A stretch of DNA of 64,000 nt from Herbaspirillum seropedicae (GTDB taxonomy: Bacteria > Pseudomonadota > Gammaproteobacteria > Burkholderiales > Burkholderiaceae_D). This document shows positions 47,807 through 59,783 of the stretch, piece after piece. The stretch is taken from contig NZ_CP011930.1 in assembly GCF_001040945.1 (NCBI RefSeq), positions 5,360,270 through 5,424,269 on the forward strand, read 5' to 3'. Position numbers and translations under genes: made by a program. Numbering within the stretch: the first letter of the stretch is position 1; each line of letters opens with the position of its first letter. Under the pieces are notes generated by a model. The model was not told the DNA's origin. It made no database searches and was given only the letters and a program-made list of their open reading frames with translations.

Positions 47807-48672
47807 GCGCAGTCGAACCCGGGAAAAATCCGGTCGCCATCGGCGGCCTGGGCGGCAACGTCGATACGCCACGCGCCGATCACGGCACGTCCTACGAGCG
47901 CATCAAACCCGAGGGCGTCGATACCACCCACGGCGCCATTCTCTACCTGGAAAACATCACGGTGTCCTTCGATGGCTTCAAGGCCATCAACAACCTGAAC
48001 CTGGATATCTCGGTGGGGGAGCTGCGCTGCATCATCGGCCCCAATGGCGCGGGCAAGACCACGATGATGGATGTGATCACCGGCAAGACCCGTCCTACCT
48101 CGGGCACCGCCTTCTTCGGCCAGACCATCGACCTGACCAAGATGACCGAATACGAGATCGCCCACGCCGGCATCGGCCGCAAGTTCCAGCGTCCGACCGT
48201 GTTCGAGCAGCACACCGTGTTCGAGAACCTGGAACTGGCGATGAAGATGGACAAGCGCGTCAAGACCACGCTCTTTGCGCGCCTGTCCTCCGAGCAGATC
48301 GGCAAGATCGAGGAGATCCTCAAGCTGATCCGCCTGAACGGCCAGGAGCAGCGCGTCGCCGGCCTGCTCTCGCACGGCCAGAAGCAATGGCTGGAGATCG
48401 GCATGCTGTTGATGCAGGAACCGCAATTGCTGTTGCTCGATGAACCGGTGGCCGGCATGTCCGACGCCGAGACCGCCCGCACCGCTGAGCTGTTGAACGA
48501 GTTGCGCGGCAAGCATTCCATCATGGTGGTGGAACACGACATGGGCTTCGTCGAAGAGATTGCCCAGGGTGGCAAGGTGACCGTGCTGCATGAAGGATCG
48601 GTGCTGGCCGAGGGCAATATGCGCCAGGTGCAATCCAATGAGCGCGTCATCGAAGTCTACCTGGGACGATAA
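47803..48672 (+). CDS. urtD: Urea ABC transporter ATP-binding protein UrtD
   Basis: The 289-residue LivG-type ATPase has Walker A GPNGAGKTT, UrtD-typical GIGRKFQRPTVFEQHTVFENLELAM, signature LLSHGQKQWLEIGMLLMQEPQLLLLDEPVAGMS (Walker B LLLLDEP) and a switch His in VVEHDMGFVEEIA. The first 45 or so residues are an extra hydrophilic leader. It works with UrtE to drive urea import. Confidence 0.95.
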   Translation: MSAVEPGKNPVAIGGLGGNVDTPRADHGTSYERIKPEGVDTTHGAILYLENITVSFDGFKAINNLNLDISVGELRCIIGPNGAGKTTMMDVITGKTRPTSGTAFFGQTIDLTKMTEYEIAHAGIGRKFQRPTVFEQHTVFENLELAMKMDKRVKTTLFARLSSEQIGKIEEILKLIRLNGQEQRVAGLLSHGQKQWLEIGMLLMQEPQLLLLDEPVAGMSDAETARTAELLNELRGKHSIMVVEHDMGFVEEIAQGGKVTVLHEGSVLAEGNMRQVQSNERVIEVYLGR

Positions 48673-48690
48673 GAGCGGAGACCATCATCC

Positions 48691-49389
48691 ATGCTGCAAG
48701 TCAATGAACTGAACCAGTACTATGGCGCGGCGCATACGCTGCGCGGTGTCTCGCTCGATGTGCAAAAAGGGAAGGTATTGTCCCTGCTGGGGCGTAATGG
48801 CGTGGGCAAGACTACGCTCTTGAAATGCCTGATGGGCGTGCTGCCGGTGGCCAAGGGCAATGTCATGTTCGAAGGCCATGACATCACCAAGCTCAAGCCG
48901 CACCAGCGCGCCAAGCTGGGCATCGCCTACGTGCCGCAGGGGCGCGAGATCTTTGCGCGCCTGACGGTCGAGGAAAACATGCTCATGGGCATGGCCACGC
49001 TGTCGGGCCGCCGTGCATCCAGCATCAAGGGCGAGGTCTATGAGCTCTTCCCGGTGTTGAAGGAAATGCTGCATCGTCGCGGCGGCGATCTTTCCGGCGG
49101 TCAACAGCAGCAGCTGGCGATTGCCCGCGCACTGCTGGCCGAACCCAAGCTCATCATCCTGGATGAACCGACCGAGGGCATCCAGCCTTCCATCATCAAG
49201 GACATCGGTCGTGTCATCAGCCTGTTGCGCCAGCGCGGCGACATCGGCATCCTGCTGTGCGAGCAGTATTTCGACTTCGCGCGCGAACTGGCCGATACTT
49301 TCGTGGTGATGTCGCGCGGCGAGGTGGTGGCTGCCGGCACGCAGGATCAGATGGATGGCGAGGATGTGAAGAAGCATCTGGCGGTGTGA
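48691..49389 (+). CDS. urtE: Urea ABC transporter ATP-binding protein UrtE
   Basis: The 232-residue LivF-type ATPase has Walker A GRNGVGKTT, the Q-loop region VPQGREIFARLTVEENMLMG, signature LSGGQQQQLAIARALLAEPKLIILDEPTEGIQPS and an ending near LLCEQYFDFARELADTFVVMSRGEVV (key blocks). CEQYFDFA is typical of UrtE. It lies 18 bp after urtD and is the last gene of the importer. Confidence 0.95.
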   Translation: MLQVNELNQYYGAAHTLRGVSLDVQKGKVLSLLGRNGVGKTTLLKCLMGVLPVAKGNVMFEGHDITKLKPHQRAKLGIAYVPQGREIFARLTVEENMLMGMATLSGRRASSIKGEVYELFPVLKEMLHRRGGDLSGGQQQQLAIARALLAEPKLIILDEPTEGIQPSIIKDIGRVISLLRQRGDIGILLCEQYFDFARELADTFVVMSRGEVVAAGTQDQMDGEDVKKHLAV

Positions 49390-49436
49390 GCAAAGGATGT
49401 CCGAACGGGAAGAGATGGAAATGATGCTCCCCCCGA

Positions 49437-49541
49437 CCGTTCGGACTGAGTAGCCGCGCAGCGGCGTATCGAAGGCGCTCCAAGGTTGCGCCCGGCACAG
49501 TGCCTTCGATACGACCCTACGGGTCTACTCAGTACGAACGG
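49437..49541. repeat. Dispersed REP-like palindromic repeat, copy C
   Basis: A forward unit (49437-49481, CCGTTCGGACTGAGTAG ... CGTATCGAAGGCGCTCC) is followed by a reverse unit (about 49503-49541, CCTTCGATACG ... CTACTCAGTACGAACGG). A further half motif, TCCGAACGGGA, lies at 49400-49410. The element fills most of the urtE-ureD gap. Confidence 0.87.
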
Positions 49542-49664
49542 GGGGCGATGCACAAGACGAAGCTGCGCTTTTGCAGCGGGTCTGCTATAAAGTCGCATGT
49601 TCGCGGCCAGGCAATCCGGCAGTCCGACTCTGAGCGCCGCCTTCCACGCAATGAAGAACCAGGT

Positions 49665-50564
49665 ATGAAACGACTCCCCGGCCATCCGGAACCCGCCAGC
49701 ATGCCGGCCCCCGCGACACCAGGCGCGCCTCTGCGGCATGCGCCGGACCAGGCACGCCTGGCGCTGGGCTTTGCCGACGACAAGGGTACGACGCGCCTCA
49801 TGCGCCGCCAGCACTTCGGCCCCCTGCGCGTACAGAAACCGCTCTATCCCGAAGACCCGTCGATCTGCCATGCCATCATCGTCCACCCGCCGGGCGGCAT
49901 CGTCGGTGGCGACCAGCTCTCCATCACCGCCGAGGCGGGCGAACGCGCCCATGCGCTGCTGACCACGCCCGGTGCGGGCAAGTGGTATCGCGCCAATGGC
50001 CAGTCCTCCCGCCAGGCCGTCAGGCTCGACGCCGCAGCAGGGGCGACACTGGAGTGGCTGCCGCAGGAAACCATCTTCTTCGATGGCGCCGAGGTGCGCA
50101 TGGAACATGAAGTGACCCTGGCCGCCAACGCGGCTTACCTGGGTGCGGAAATCCTCTGCTTCGGCCGCACCGCTTCGGGCGAAACCTTCAACACCGGCGC
50201 AATCAGCCAGCGTACCAGCATCCGCCGTGGCGGCAAGCTGGTGTGGTTCGAGCAGGGCCGCCTGCAGGCCGAGGCAGGCGCCATGCAAGGTCCGCTGGCG
50301 CTGGATGGGCAGACCATCTGCGGCACCCTGATTGCCGTAGGCGATGGCATGGATGCCGCCCTGTTGGGCCACTTGCGCGAGACCATCGGGGCGCTGCAAC
50401 TGGAAGGACGCAGCGGCGCCACGCTGATGAAGCAGGTACTGATCGCGCGCTACATGGGGCAATCCAGCCTGGTGGCGCGGCAGTGGCTGCATGCGGCGTG
50501 GCATGTGCTGCGGCCAGCCGTGACCGGCAAGGAGGCCGCCATCCCGCGCATCTGGAATACCTGA
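49665..50564 (+). CDS. ureD: Urease accessory protein UreD
   Basis: UreD binds apo-urease and channels nickel from the UreFG complex. The 299-residue protein has RQHFGPLRVQKPLYPED, HAIIVHPPGGIVGGDQLSI, ALLTTPGAGKWYR, LEWLPQETIFFDGAEV and AEILCFGRTASGE, all UreD-typical. ATG 49665 (MKRLPGHPEP) is preferred, because an in-frame start at 49500 lies inside the dispersed repeat. It is first of ureDABCEFG. Confidence 0.94.
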   Translation: MKRLPGHPEPASMPAPATPGAPLRHAPDQARLALGFADDKGTTRLMRRQHFGPLRVQKPLYPEDPSICHAIIVHPPGGIVGGDQLSITAEAGERAHALLTTPGAGKWYRANGQSSRQAVRLDAAAGATLEWLPQETIFFDGAEVRMEHEVTLAANAAYLGAEILCFGRTASGETFNTGAISQRTSIRRGGKLVWFEQGRLQAEAGAMQGPLALDGQTICGTLIAVGDGMDAALLGHLRETIGALQLEGRSGATLMKQVLIARYMGQSSLVARQWLHAAWHVLRPAVTGKEAAIPRIWNT

Positions 50565-50644
50565 ATACGCTGCATCAGAAAAACTGCATCAAGCGACGTT
50601 GAACCTTATAGAACCTGAAGGCCGCCAGCCGGCCGGGAGCCAAC

Positions 50645-50947
50645 ATGGAACTGACCCCACGAGAAAAAGACAAGCTGCTCATCTTCACCGCCGCCCTGCT
50701 GGCCGAGCGCCGCAAGGCCCGGGGCCTGAAGCTGAACTATCCGGAAGCGGTGGCGCTGATCACGGCGGCCATCATGGAAGGCGCACGCGATGGCAAGACG
50801 GTGGCCGAACTGATGTCCGAAGGCACCACCATCCTGACCCGCGACGACGTCATGGAAGGGGTGCCGGAGATGATCCCCGACATCCAGGTCGAAGCCACCT
50901 TCCCCGACGGCAGCAAGCTGGTCACCGTCCACCATCCGATTCCTTGA
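50645..50947 (+). CDS. ureA: Urease gamma subunit
   Basis: The 100-residue subunit is of exactly the usual size: [51 protein letters not shown] and a closing LVTVHHPI. It caps the (UreABC)3 trimer. It lies 80 bp after ureD and 10 bp before ureB. Confidence 0.97.
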   Translation: MELTPREKDKLLIFTAALLAERRKARGLKLNYPEAVALITAAIMEGARDGKTVAELMSEGTTILTRDDVMEGVPEMIPDIQVEATFPDGSKLVTVHHPIP

Positions 50948-50957
50948 GGAGCGCGTC

Positions 50958-51298
50958 ATGATTCCAGGCGAAATGCTGGTCGAACCCGGCGACATCGAAC
51001 TCAACACCGGCCGCCCCACCGTGACGGTGACGGTGGCCAACAGCGGCGACCGTCCGATCCAGGTCGGCTCCCACTTCCATTTCTACGAAACCAATCCGGC
51101 GCTGCGCTTCGAACGTGAAGCGGCCTATGGCATGCGCCTCAACATCGCAGCCGGTACGGCAGTGCGCTTCGAGCCCGGACAGGAACGCACGGTGGAACTG
51201 GTGGCGCTGGCAGGGGACCGCCGCGTCTATGGCTTCAATGCGCTGGTGATGGGCAAGCTGAAGGCCCAGCATGGCAACGACAAGAAGGGGCAAACCAA

Positions 51299-51302
<4 letters not shown>
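50958..51302 (+). CDS. ureB: Urease beta subunit
   Basis: The 114-residue beta-rich subunit has [39 protein letters not shown] and [16 protein letters not shown], with a basic tail. It packs around the alpha subunit. Its stop overlaps the ureC start (ATGA). Confidence 0.97.
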
Positions 51303-52999
<1,697 letters not shown>

Positions 53000-53017
53000 T
53001 TTTCTTTAGATTTCTTC

Positions 53018-53551
53018 ATGCTCACTCTCAATACCAAGATAGCCCAGGCCGAGCGGATCGACGGCGAACTGGAACTGCCCTACGACCAGCGCGAGAAGAG
53101 CCGCCTGCGCGCCACCCTGCGTTCGGGCGAGGACGTGGCGGTGTTCACCGTGCGCGGTACGGTACTGCGCGATGGCGACCTGCTGCGCGGCGATGATGGC
53201 CGCGTGGTCAAGATCGTCGCCAAGGCCGAAGCGACCTATCGCGTCGATGCGGCCGATGCGCACCTGCTGCTGCGTTGCGCCTTCCATCTCGGCAATCGCC
53301 ATACCCAGGCGCATGTGGGGCAGGAAGGCGGCGTCGGATTCCTGCGCATCCGCAAGGATCCGGTGCTGAAGGAAATGCTGGAAGGGCTGGGGGCGCGCGT
53401 GACTGAAGAGCTGGCGGCTTTCGAGCCGGAAGCGGGTGCCTATGGCGGCGGTCATCACCATCATGGCGACGACCATCACCACAATCCGCTGGCGCCGATT
53501 CCGCTGCGCCAGAAGATCCATCGTCCGAGCGACAAGAAGGAAGAGGGCTGA
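53018..53551 (+). CDS. ureE: Urease nickel metallochaperone UreE
   Basis: The 177-residue chaperone has the N-terminal peptide-binding half (LPYDQREKSRLRATLRSGEDVAV) and the metal-binding half with FHLGNRHTQAHVG and a conserved Arg-rich helix. A His-rich C-terminal tail (GGHHHHGDDHHHNP, about residues 145-160) can store extra nickel. It is 18 bp after ureC and 3 bp before ureF. Confidence 0.95.
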   Translation: MLTLNTKIAQAERIDGELELPYDQREKSRLRATLRSGEDVAVFTVRGTVLRDGDLLRGDDGRVVKIVAKAEATYRVDAADAHLLLRCAFHLGNRHTQAHVGQEGGVGFLRIRKDPVLKEMLEGLGARVTEELAAFEPEAGAYGGGHHHHGDDHHHNPLAPIPLRQKIHRPSDKKEEG

Positions 53552-53554
53552 CCC

Positions 53555-54235
53555 ATGCAAGCCAGCGCCTTGCTGCATCTGCTGCAACTGAGCAGCCCGT
53601 CCTTGCCGATTGGCGCCTACAGCTATTCGCAAGGGCTGGAGGCGGCCATCGAGAATGGCCGGGTCAGCAGCGAAGCCACGGCGCGCAACTGGATCGGTCA
53701 TGCGCTGCATGAAGTGGTGGCGCGTTTCGAAGCCCCCATTTTTGCGCGCCTGGTGGCGGCCTTCGAGGCCCGTGATGCAGAAAAGGTCAGCTTGTGGACC
53801 GAACGCTTCATCGCGGCCCGCGACACTTCCGAGTTTCGTGCCGAGACCATCCAGATGGGCTACTCATTGGGCAAGCTGGTCACTGACCTGAAGCTGGGCG
53901 ACGCGACCTTGCTGGCCATCCTGCAGGGCCAGCCGGAACTGCCGCTACCGACCTCGCTGGCCTTTGCCACAGTGGCCTTGCAGGTGCCGCGTGAAGCGGC
54001 GGTGCTGGGCATGCTGTTCGCCTGGGCCGAGAACCAGGTGCTGGCCTGCGTGAAGACGGTGCCACTGGGCCAGGTGGCGGGGCAGCGCATCTTGCTGTCG
54101 CTGCAGCCGGAACTGGAAAAGGCCGCGGCCACCGCGCTCACGCTGGAGGATGACGAGCTGTGCAACTGGGCGCCGGGGCTGTCGCTGCTGTCGATGCAGC
54201 ATGAGGTGCAGTACAGCCGCATCTATCGTTCTTAA
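53555..54235 (+). CDS. ureF: Urease accessory protein UreF
   Basis: The 226-residue, all-helical protein has [37 protein letters not shown] and [17 protein letters not shown] at the C-terminus, the UreF hallmarks. UreF bridges UreD and UreG and controls GTPase-dependent nickel insertion. Confidence 0.95.
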   Translation: MQASALLHLLQLSSPSLPIGAYSYSQGLEAAIENGRVSSEATARNWIGHALHEVVARFEAPIFARLVAAFEARDAEKVSLWTERFIAARDTSEFRAETIQMGYSLGKLVTDLKLGDATLLAILQGQPELPLPTSLAFATVALQVPREAAVLGMLFAWAENQVLACVKTVPLGQVAGQRILLSLQPELEKAAATALTLEDDELCNWAPGLSLLSMQHEVQYSRIYRS

Positions 54236-54303
54236 TGATTGAATTACCGAAATCGTTTATATCGTTTTCGTTCCAACACGACCAAGAGATCAAGAGACCA
54301 ACC

Positions 54304-54936
<633 letters not shown>

Positions 54937-54994
54937 ACCTGAACCCTGTCATTTCACCGATCAAGAATCTGCCGTATCAGCCCAAGGAGAAAAC

Positions 54995-55606
54995 ATGTTG
55001 ACCCTCTCGACCAAGACCCGCGCCCGCCTGGGCGTTCTGGCCGTCACCGCACTGGCGGCCGGCACTGCCCTGGCGCACCCCGGCCATCCGGGCTCCGCCA
55101 TGGATGCCTCGGCCAGCATGGCGGCCGGCTTCGCCCACCCGTTCTCGGGCATCGATCACCTGCTGGCCATGCTGGCCGTGGGCCTGTGGGCGGCGCAGAA
55201 CAAGCAGCGCGCCCTGTGGGTGCTGCCGCTGGCCTTCCCGCTGATGATGGTGGCAGGTGCGCTGCTGGCCTTCGCCGGCCTGCAGGTGCCGGCCGTGGAA
55301 ACCGGCATCGCCGCTTCGGTGGCCGTGCTGGGCTTGCTGATCGCCTTTGCCGTGCGCATGCCGCTGTGGGGCAGCACGCTGGTGGTGTCGCTGTTTGCGA
55401 TGTTCCATGGTTACGCGCACGGTGCTGAACTGCCGCATGGCAGCTCGGCGGCGATGTACGGCGCCGGCTTCATCGCCGCCACCGCATTGCTGCATGCCGC
55501 CGGCCTGGGCATTGGCCTCATCGCCGGTCAGCAGATGGCCGACCGCGTGGTGCGCATCGGCGGTGTGGGTATTGCCGCCGTGGGTGCTTACCTGCTGGCT
55601 GCCTGA
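54995..55606 (+). CDS. ureJ: HupE/UreJ nickel permease
   Basis: This 203-residue membrane protein has a cleavable-looking N-terminal helix (LGVLAVTALAAGTALA), HPGHPG just after it, the family signature HPFSGIDHLLAMLAVG, a second His-rich site FHGYAHGAELPHG and about six hydrophobic helices. It should supply nickel (or cobalt) to the urease maturation machinery encoded upstream. AAGGAGA precedes the ATG. Its 3' end overlaps the convergent glpD gene by 19 bp. Confidence 0.92.
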   Translation: MLTLSTKTRARLGVLAVTALAAGTALAHPGHPGSAMDASASMAAGFAHPFSGIDHLLAMLAVGLWAAQNKQRALWVLPLAFPLMMVAGALLAFAGLQVPAVETGIAASVAVLGLLIAFAVRMPLWGSTLVVSLFAMFHGYAHGAELPHGSSAAMYGAGFIAATALLHAAGLGIGLIAGQQMADRVVRIGGVGIAAVGAYLLAA

Positions 55607-57192
55607 GCCAGCTCAAGCGCTTCGTGCGCTTGTTCCCGACCTGACTGCTGGCCGCCGCGTGCGGCCAGCCAGGCATCCAGCACGGCCTCGCTGCCCTTGG
55701 GGAAATGCAGGCCGAGCTTGGAGCGGCGCCACAGGATGTCGGCCGCATTGCTGGCCCATTCGTGACGCAGCAAGTAGTCCACCTCGGCGGCGTAGAGCCC
55801 GTCCAGAATCTCTTCTCCCATCTCTTCCACGTTCTGTCTTCCTTCCAGCAGCGTATGCGTGCGGCTGCCATAGGCGCGCGCATAGCGTTGCAACAATGCA
55901 GCCGGCAGCCACGGATACTGCTGCTGCAAGCCTTGCACGTATTGATCGAACTGGCGCACCGAGCGGTTGGACGGCTGCGCACCATACAGGTCGCCGCCCG
56001 GCAGGCAGCCGTGTTCTGTCCAGGCGCCGCGCTGGTTGCCCAGCACCGGCGCGATCATGTCCACCGCTTCCTCGGCCAGCTTGCGGAAGGTGGTGATCTT
56101 GCCGCCGAAGATGGAGAGCAGCGGGGCGCCTTGCAGGTTCAGGTCCAGTTGATAGTCACGCGTGACGGCGGACGCATCGGCGGCGGCGTCTTCCAGCAGC
56201 GGGCGCACACCCGAATAGGACCACACCACATCGTCTGGCGTGATGGGCTTCTCGAAATAGCGATTGGCCAACTGGCAGAGATAAGCCGTCTCATCCGCGG
56301 AGATGGCCACGTCTTCCACCCGGCCCTGGTACTCGATATCGGTGGTGCCGATGAGCGTGAAGTCCTGCTCGTAGGGAATGGCAAAGACGATGCGGCCATC
56401 CGGGTTCTGGAAGATGTAGGCGTGATCGTGCTCGAACAGGCGCGGCACCACGATGTGGCTGCCCTTGACCAGGCGCACCGACTTGCTCGAATGCACGTGG
56501 GCCGCACCGCCCAGGAACTGCGCCACCCACGGGCCGGCGGCGTTGACCACGCAGCGTGCACGCACCTGCATGGCATGGCCGTCCTCACGGCGCAGCACCG
56601 CTTGCCAGCCGTTGTCCTGGCGGGTCAGGGATTCACAGCGGGTGCGGGTCATGATGTGCGCGCCTTTTTCGGCGGCATCCATGGCGTTCAAGACCACCAG
56701 CCGCGCATCATCGACCCAGCCATCGGAATAGACGAAGCCACGCGTGAATTGCGCTTTCAAGGGCGCACCGGAGGCGTGGCGGCGCAGGTCCAGCGCCCGC
56801 GAGCCGGGCAGCAGCTCGCGCCGGGCCAGGTGATCGTAGAGGAACATGCCCAGGCGGATCAGCCAGGCCGGGCGCTGTCCCTGGTCATGCGGCATGACGA
56901 AGCGCAGCGGCCACATGATGTGCGGGGCGCTGCGCAACAGCACTTCGCGTTCGATCAGCGCCTTGCGCACCAGGCCGAACTCGTAATGCTCCAGGTAGCG
57001 CAGGCCACCGTGGATGAGCTTGCTGGAAGACGATGAGGTGTGCTGCGCCAGGTCGTGCTGTTCGCACAGGGCCACCGACAGGCCGCGTCCGGCGGCGTCA
57101 CGCGCGATGCCCGCGCCATTGATGCCGCCGCCGACCACCAGCACATCGTACTGCGGAGGATAGGTGATGCCTTCCGTGCCACGTGCTTTCAT
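55588..57192 (-). CDS. glpD: Aerobic glycerol-3-phosphate dehydrogenase
   Basis: The 534-residue FAD enzyme oxidises sn-glycerol-3-phosphate to dihydroxyacetone phosphate and reduces quinone at the inner membrane. It has the FAD motif DVLVVGGGINGAGIARDAAGRG (key block GGGINGAGIA), SSSSSKLIHGGLRYLEHYEF, FVYSDGWVDDARLV, IGTTDIEYQG, WSYSGVRPL and GGKITTFRKLAEEAVD. It lies 12 bp after the second phnE and is evidently the last gene of the phnDCEE transcript, which is unusual. GGGAG precedes ATG 57192. Confidence 0.93.
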   Translation of the reverse strand: MKARGTEGITYPPQYDVLVVGGGINGAGIARDAAGRGLSVALCEQHDLAQHTSSSSSKLIHGGLRYLEHYEFGLVRKALIEREVLLRSAPHIMWPLRFVMPHDQGQRPAWLIRLGMFLYDHLARRELLPGSRALDLRRHASGAPLKAQFTRGFVYSDGWVDDARLVVLNAMDAAEKGAHIMTRTRCESLTRQDNGWQAVLRREDGHAMQVRARCVVNAAGPWVAQFLGGAAHVHSSKSVRLVKGSHIVVPRLFEHDHAYIFQNPDGRIVFAIPYEQDFTLIGTTDIEYQGRVEDVAISADETAYLCQLANRYFEKPITPDDVVWSYSGVRPLLEDAAADASAVTRDYQLDLNLQGAPLLSIFGGKITTFRKLAEEAVDMIAPVLGNQRGAWTEHGCLPGGDLYGAQPSNRSVRQFDQYVQGLQQQYPWLPAALLQRYARAYGSRTHTLLEGRQNVEEMGEEILDGLYAAEVDYLLRHEWASNAADILWRRSKLGLHFPKGSEAVLDAWLAARGGQQSGREQAHEALELAQAASR

Positions 57193-57204
57193 GCTGGCTC
57201 CCGG

Positions 57205-58038
57205 TCAGAGAATGCGCTTGCGGATCTGCGTGACCACCACTTCGGTCACGATCACGATGGCGAAGATGGAGACCAGCACGGTAGCCACGCGCGGCCACTG
57301 GAACAGGTTCAGCGCGGTATCGAGCACCATGCCCACGCCACCAGCGCCGACGATGCCCAGCACGGCCGATTCACGCACGTTGATGTCCCAGCGCAGCAGC
57401 ACGATGGACATGAAGGCGGGCTTCAGTTGCGGCCAGTAGCCATACCAGATCTCGGAGAACTTGCTCGCGCCCGACGCCTGCAGGGCTTCGATGGGACCAC
57501 GCGGCATCTGCTCGATGGTTTCGCCGGCCATCTTGCCGACGAAGCCGATGGAGCGGAAGGCGATGGCTAGGGTGCCCGCCAGCGGGCCGGGGCCGAAGAT
57601 GGCCAGGAACAGCAGCGCCCACACCAGCGAATTGACCGAGCGGCTGGCCACCAGCACGATGCGGGCAAACAGGTTCAGGCCACGATGGCGGGTCAGGTTG
57701 GGCGCCACCAGCAGACCGAAGGGAATGGCCAGCACGATGGAGAGCAGGGTGCCGAGGGTGGCGATGTGCAGGGTCTCGATCAGGCCGGCCTGCACGTCGC
57801 TGCCGAAGTAGGCCCAGTCGATGGGCCACATGCGGGCGAGCATGTCGCTCATCTGCTCGGGCGCATCGTAGAGGAACTCGGGGATGATCTCGATGTAGCG
57901 CAGCGATTGCACCACGGCCAGTGCGATGACCAGCCACACCGTGAAGCGCAGCACGCGCTGCAGCGGGGTGTGGCGCTGCCATTCTCGCTGGGCCGGGTTG
58001 AGCGCGGCAGCGGGGCGGGGGAGGACGGTATCAGACAT
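57205..58038 (-). CDS. phnE: Phosphonate-type ABC transporter permease, second PhnE
   Basis: This 277-residue permease has about six helices and PhnE blocks LIETLHIATLGTLLSIVLAIPFGLLVAPN, ARIVLVASRSVNSLVWALLF, the EAA loop GPIEALQASGASKFSEIWYGYWPQLKPAF and [20 protein letters not shown] (key parts). ATG 58038 is chosen; it overlaps the first phnE by 8 bp. Two PhnE chains probably form a heterodimeric channel. Confidence 0.9.
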   Translation of the reverse strand: MSDTVLPRPAAALNPAQREWQRHTPLQRVLRFTVWLVIALAVVQSLRYIEIIPEFLYDAPEQMSDMLARMWPIDWAYFGSDVQAGLIETLHIATLGTLLSIVLAIPFGLLVAPNLTRHRGLNLFARIVLVASRSVNSLVWALLFLAIFGPGPLAGTLAIAFRSIGFVGKMAGETIEQMPRGPIEALQASGASKFSEIWYGYWPQLKPAFMSIVLLRWDINVRESAVLGIVGAGGVGMVLDTALNLFQWPRVATVLVSIFAIVIVTEVVVTQIRKRIL

Positions 58039-58834
58039 TGAAGACCTTCTTGACCGAATTCGCCAGCAGTTCGCCGACGACGATGATGGTGATGATGGTG
58101 ACCAGGATGGTGAAGACAAAGTCGTAGTCGAAACGCTGGAAGGCAGAGAACAGCACGCCGCCCACACCGCCGGCGCCGACGATGCCGACCATGGTGGAGT
58201 TGCGCAGGTTGGAGTCGAGCTGGTAGGTGGAGAAGCCGACGAAGCGCGACATCACCTGCGGTAGCACGCCAAACAGGATCACGTTCATGAAGGAAGCCCC
58301 GGTGGCGCGGATGGCTTCGACCTGCTTGATGGAAATCTCTTCGATGGCTTCGGCGAAGAGCTTGCCGATGAAGCCGATGGAGGCCACGATCAGCGCCAGT
58401 ACGCCGGCCAGCGCGCCAAAGCCCACCGCCTTGACGAACAGGATGGCCACGATCACCGGATGCAGCGAGCGGCACACCGACACCAGTGCGCGGGCAGGCC
58501 ACGAAATCCACGAGGGCATCAGGTTGCGTGCGCCCATCAGGCCGATGGGCAACGAGAACAGGATGCCGAACAGCGAGGCCAGCACGGCGATCTGCAGGGT
58601 TTCCTTGATGCCGCCCCAGAGGATGTCGCCCTTGGACAGATCGGGCGGGAACATGCGGCCCAGGAACTTGGCGCCATTGCCGAGGCCCGAAGAGAAACGC
58701 TCCCACGAGAAGCCGAGTTGCGTGGCCGCGTAGATGGCGTAGAGGGCGATGAGCCAGATGACGACGCGGGTGGCCAGTTGCGGTCTGAAGGCCAGGCTCA
58801 CGCGGGCGGTGGGGGAGGTGTTGGAGGTCGTCAT
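58031..58834 (-). CDS. phnE: Phosphonate-type ABC transporter permease, first PhnE
   Basis: The 267-residue permease has a long first helix ([20 protein letters not shown]), a periplasmic loop, and core blocks [78 protein letters not shown] (EAA loop) and [22 protein letters not shown] (key parts). It overlaps phnC by four bases (ATGA) and the second phnE by 8. Confidence 0.9.
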   Translation of the reverse strand: MTTSNTSPTARVSLAFRPQLATRVVIWLIALYAIYAATQLGFSWERFSSGLGNGAKFLGRMFPPDLSKGDILWGGIKETLQIAVLASLFGILFSLPIGLMGARNLMPSWISWPARALVSVCRSLHPVIVAILFVKAVGFGALAGVLALIVASIGFIGKLFAEAIEEISIKQVEAIRATGASFMNVILFGVLPQVMSRFVGFSTYQLDSNLRNSTMVGIVGAGGVGGVLFSAFQRFDYDFVFTILVTIITIIVVGELLANSVKKVFNV

Positions 58835-59601
58835 GCCAGCCAGTCCTCGCCACCGTAGATCTGCTTGAGGAAGTCGTCCGACAGGTTCTCGGCATTGCCG
58901 TCGTAGACCACGTGACCACCGGACATGCCGATGATGCGGTCGGCATAGCGCTTGGCCAGTTCCACATCGTGGATGTTGACGATGACCGGGATCTTCTGGG
59001 CGCGCCCCTGTTCCTTGAGCAGCGAGATGATCTCGAAGGAGGTCTTGGGGTCCAGCGAGGAGGTCGGCTCATCGGCCAGCAGCAGGCGTGGGCGCTGCAT
59101 CAGGGCGCGGGCAATGCCCACGCGCTGGCGCTGGCCGCCGGAGAGCGCATCGGCGCGCTGGTTGGCGAAGTTGCCCAGGCCGACCGTGTCCAGCAGTTCG
59201 AAGGCGTGCGCGATATCTTCCTTGGCGAAGTTGCGGCGCCAGGCGGTGAAGGCGTTGACGTAGCCCAGTCTTCCACACAACAGGTTCTCCATCACGGAAA
59301 GACGTTCCACCAGGTTGTATTCCTGGAACACCATGCCGATGTGGCGGCGCTGCTCGCGCAGGGCGCGGCCGCGCAGTTCGGCCAGGTTCACGCGCTTGCC
59401 TTCGCCTTCGAACCAGATCGCGCCGCGGCTGGGATCGACCAGGCGGTTGATGCAGCGGATCAGGGTGGACTTGCCGGTGCCGGAAGGGCCGATGATGGCG
59501 ATCAGGCCGGCGTCACCGATCTTCAGGTCGATGCCTTTGAGGATGGGGTGACCGGGCTTGTATTCCTTGACCAGGCCCTGGATTTCGATGGCGTGTGACA
59601 T
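58831..59601 (-). CDS. phnC: Phosphonate-type ABC transporter ATP-binding protein
   Basis: The 256-residue ATPase has Walker [10 protein letters not shown], PhnC-type [27 protein letters not shown], signature [20 protein letters not shown] with Walker [14 protein letters not shown] and switch His in [19 protein letters not shown] (key blocks). It energises the PhnE pair. A 182-bp gap with a hairpin separates it from phnD. Confidence 0.93.
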   Translation of the reverse strand: MSHAIEIQGLVKEYKPGHPILKGIDLKIGDAGLIAIIGPSGTGKSTLIRCINRLVDPSRGAIWFEGEGKRVNLAELRGRALREQRRHIGMVFQEYNLVERLSVMENLLCGRLGYVNAFTAWRRNFAKEDIAHAFELLDTVGLGNFANQRADALSGGQRQRVGIARALMQRPRLLLADEPTSSLDPKTSFEIISLLKEQGRAQKIPVIVNIHDVELAKRYADRIIGMSGGHVVYDGNAENLSDDFLKQIYGGEDWLA

Positions 59602-59668
59602 GGGAGGCGCTTTCTCTGGTGATGTCTCGGGTGATGCACGGCTTTACGCGGGATGCGAGAGGCCGCAA

Positions 59669-59688
59669 CCCCTGCGGTCGCGCAGGGG
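59669..59688 (-). other. Intercistronic hairpin between phnD and phnC
   Basis: An 8-bp perfect GC stem (CCCCTGCG, 59669-59676, with 59681-59688) has a GTCG loop. There is no T-run. Hairpins at this point after a binding-protein gene often protect its upstream mRNA and lower expression of the ATPase and permease genes. Confidence 0.55.
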
Positions 59689-59783
59689 CCGTGTTGCTTG
59701 CTGGTGCTTGCTGATGCCTGTGGCTGCTGGGAGCTTGATGCGGCATCCGGACCTGGACGGTCATGGGTGCCGCACGGCGGTGC

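Noticed and set aside
49500..49664. Upstream in-frame start for ureD
   Set aside because: The extra 55 residues are encoded by the dispersed repeat and match nothing in UreD; ATG 49665 gives the normal length.
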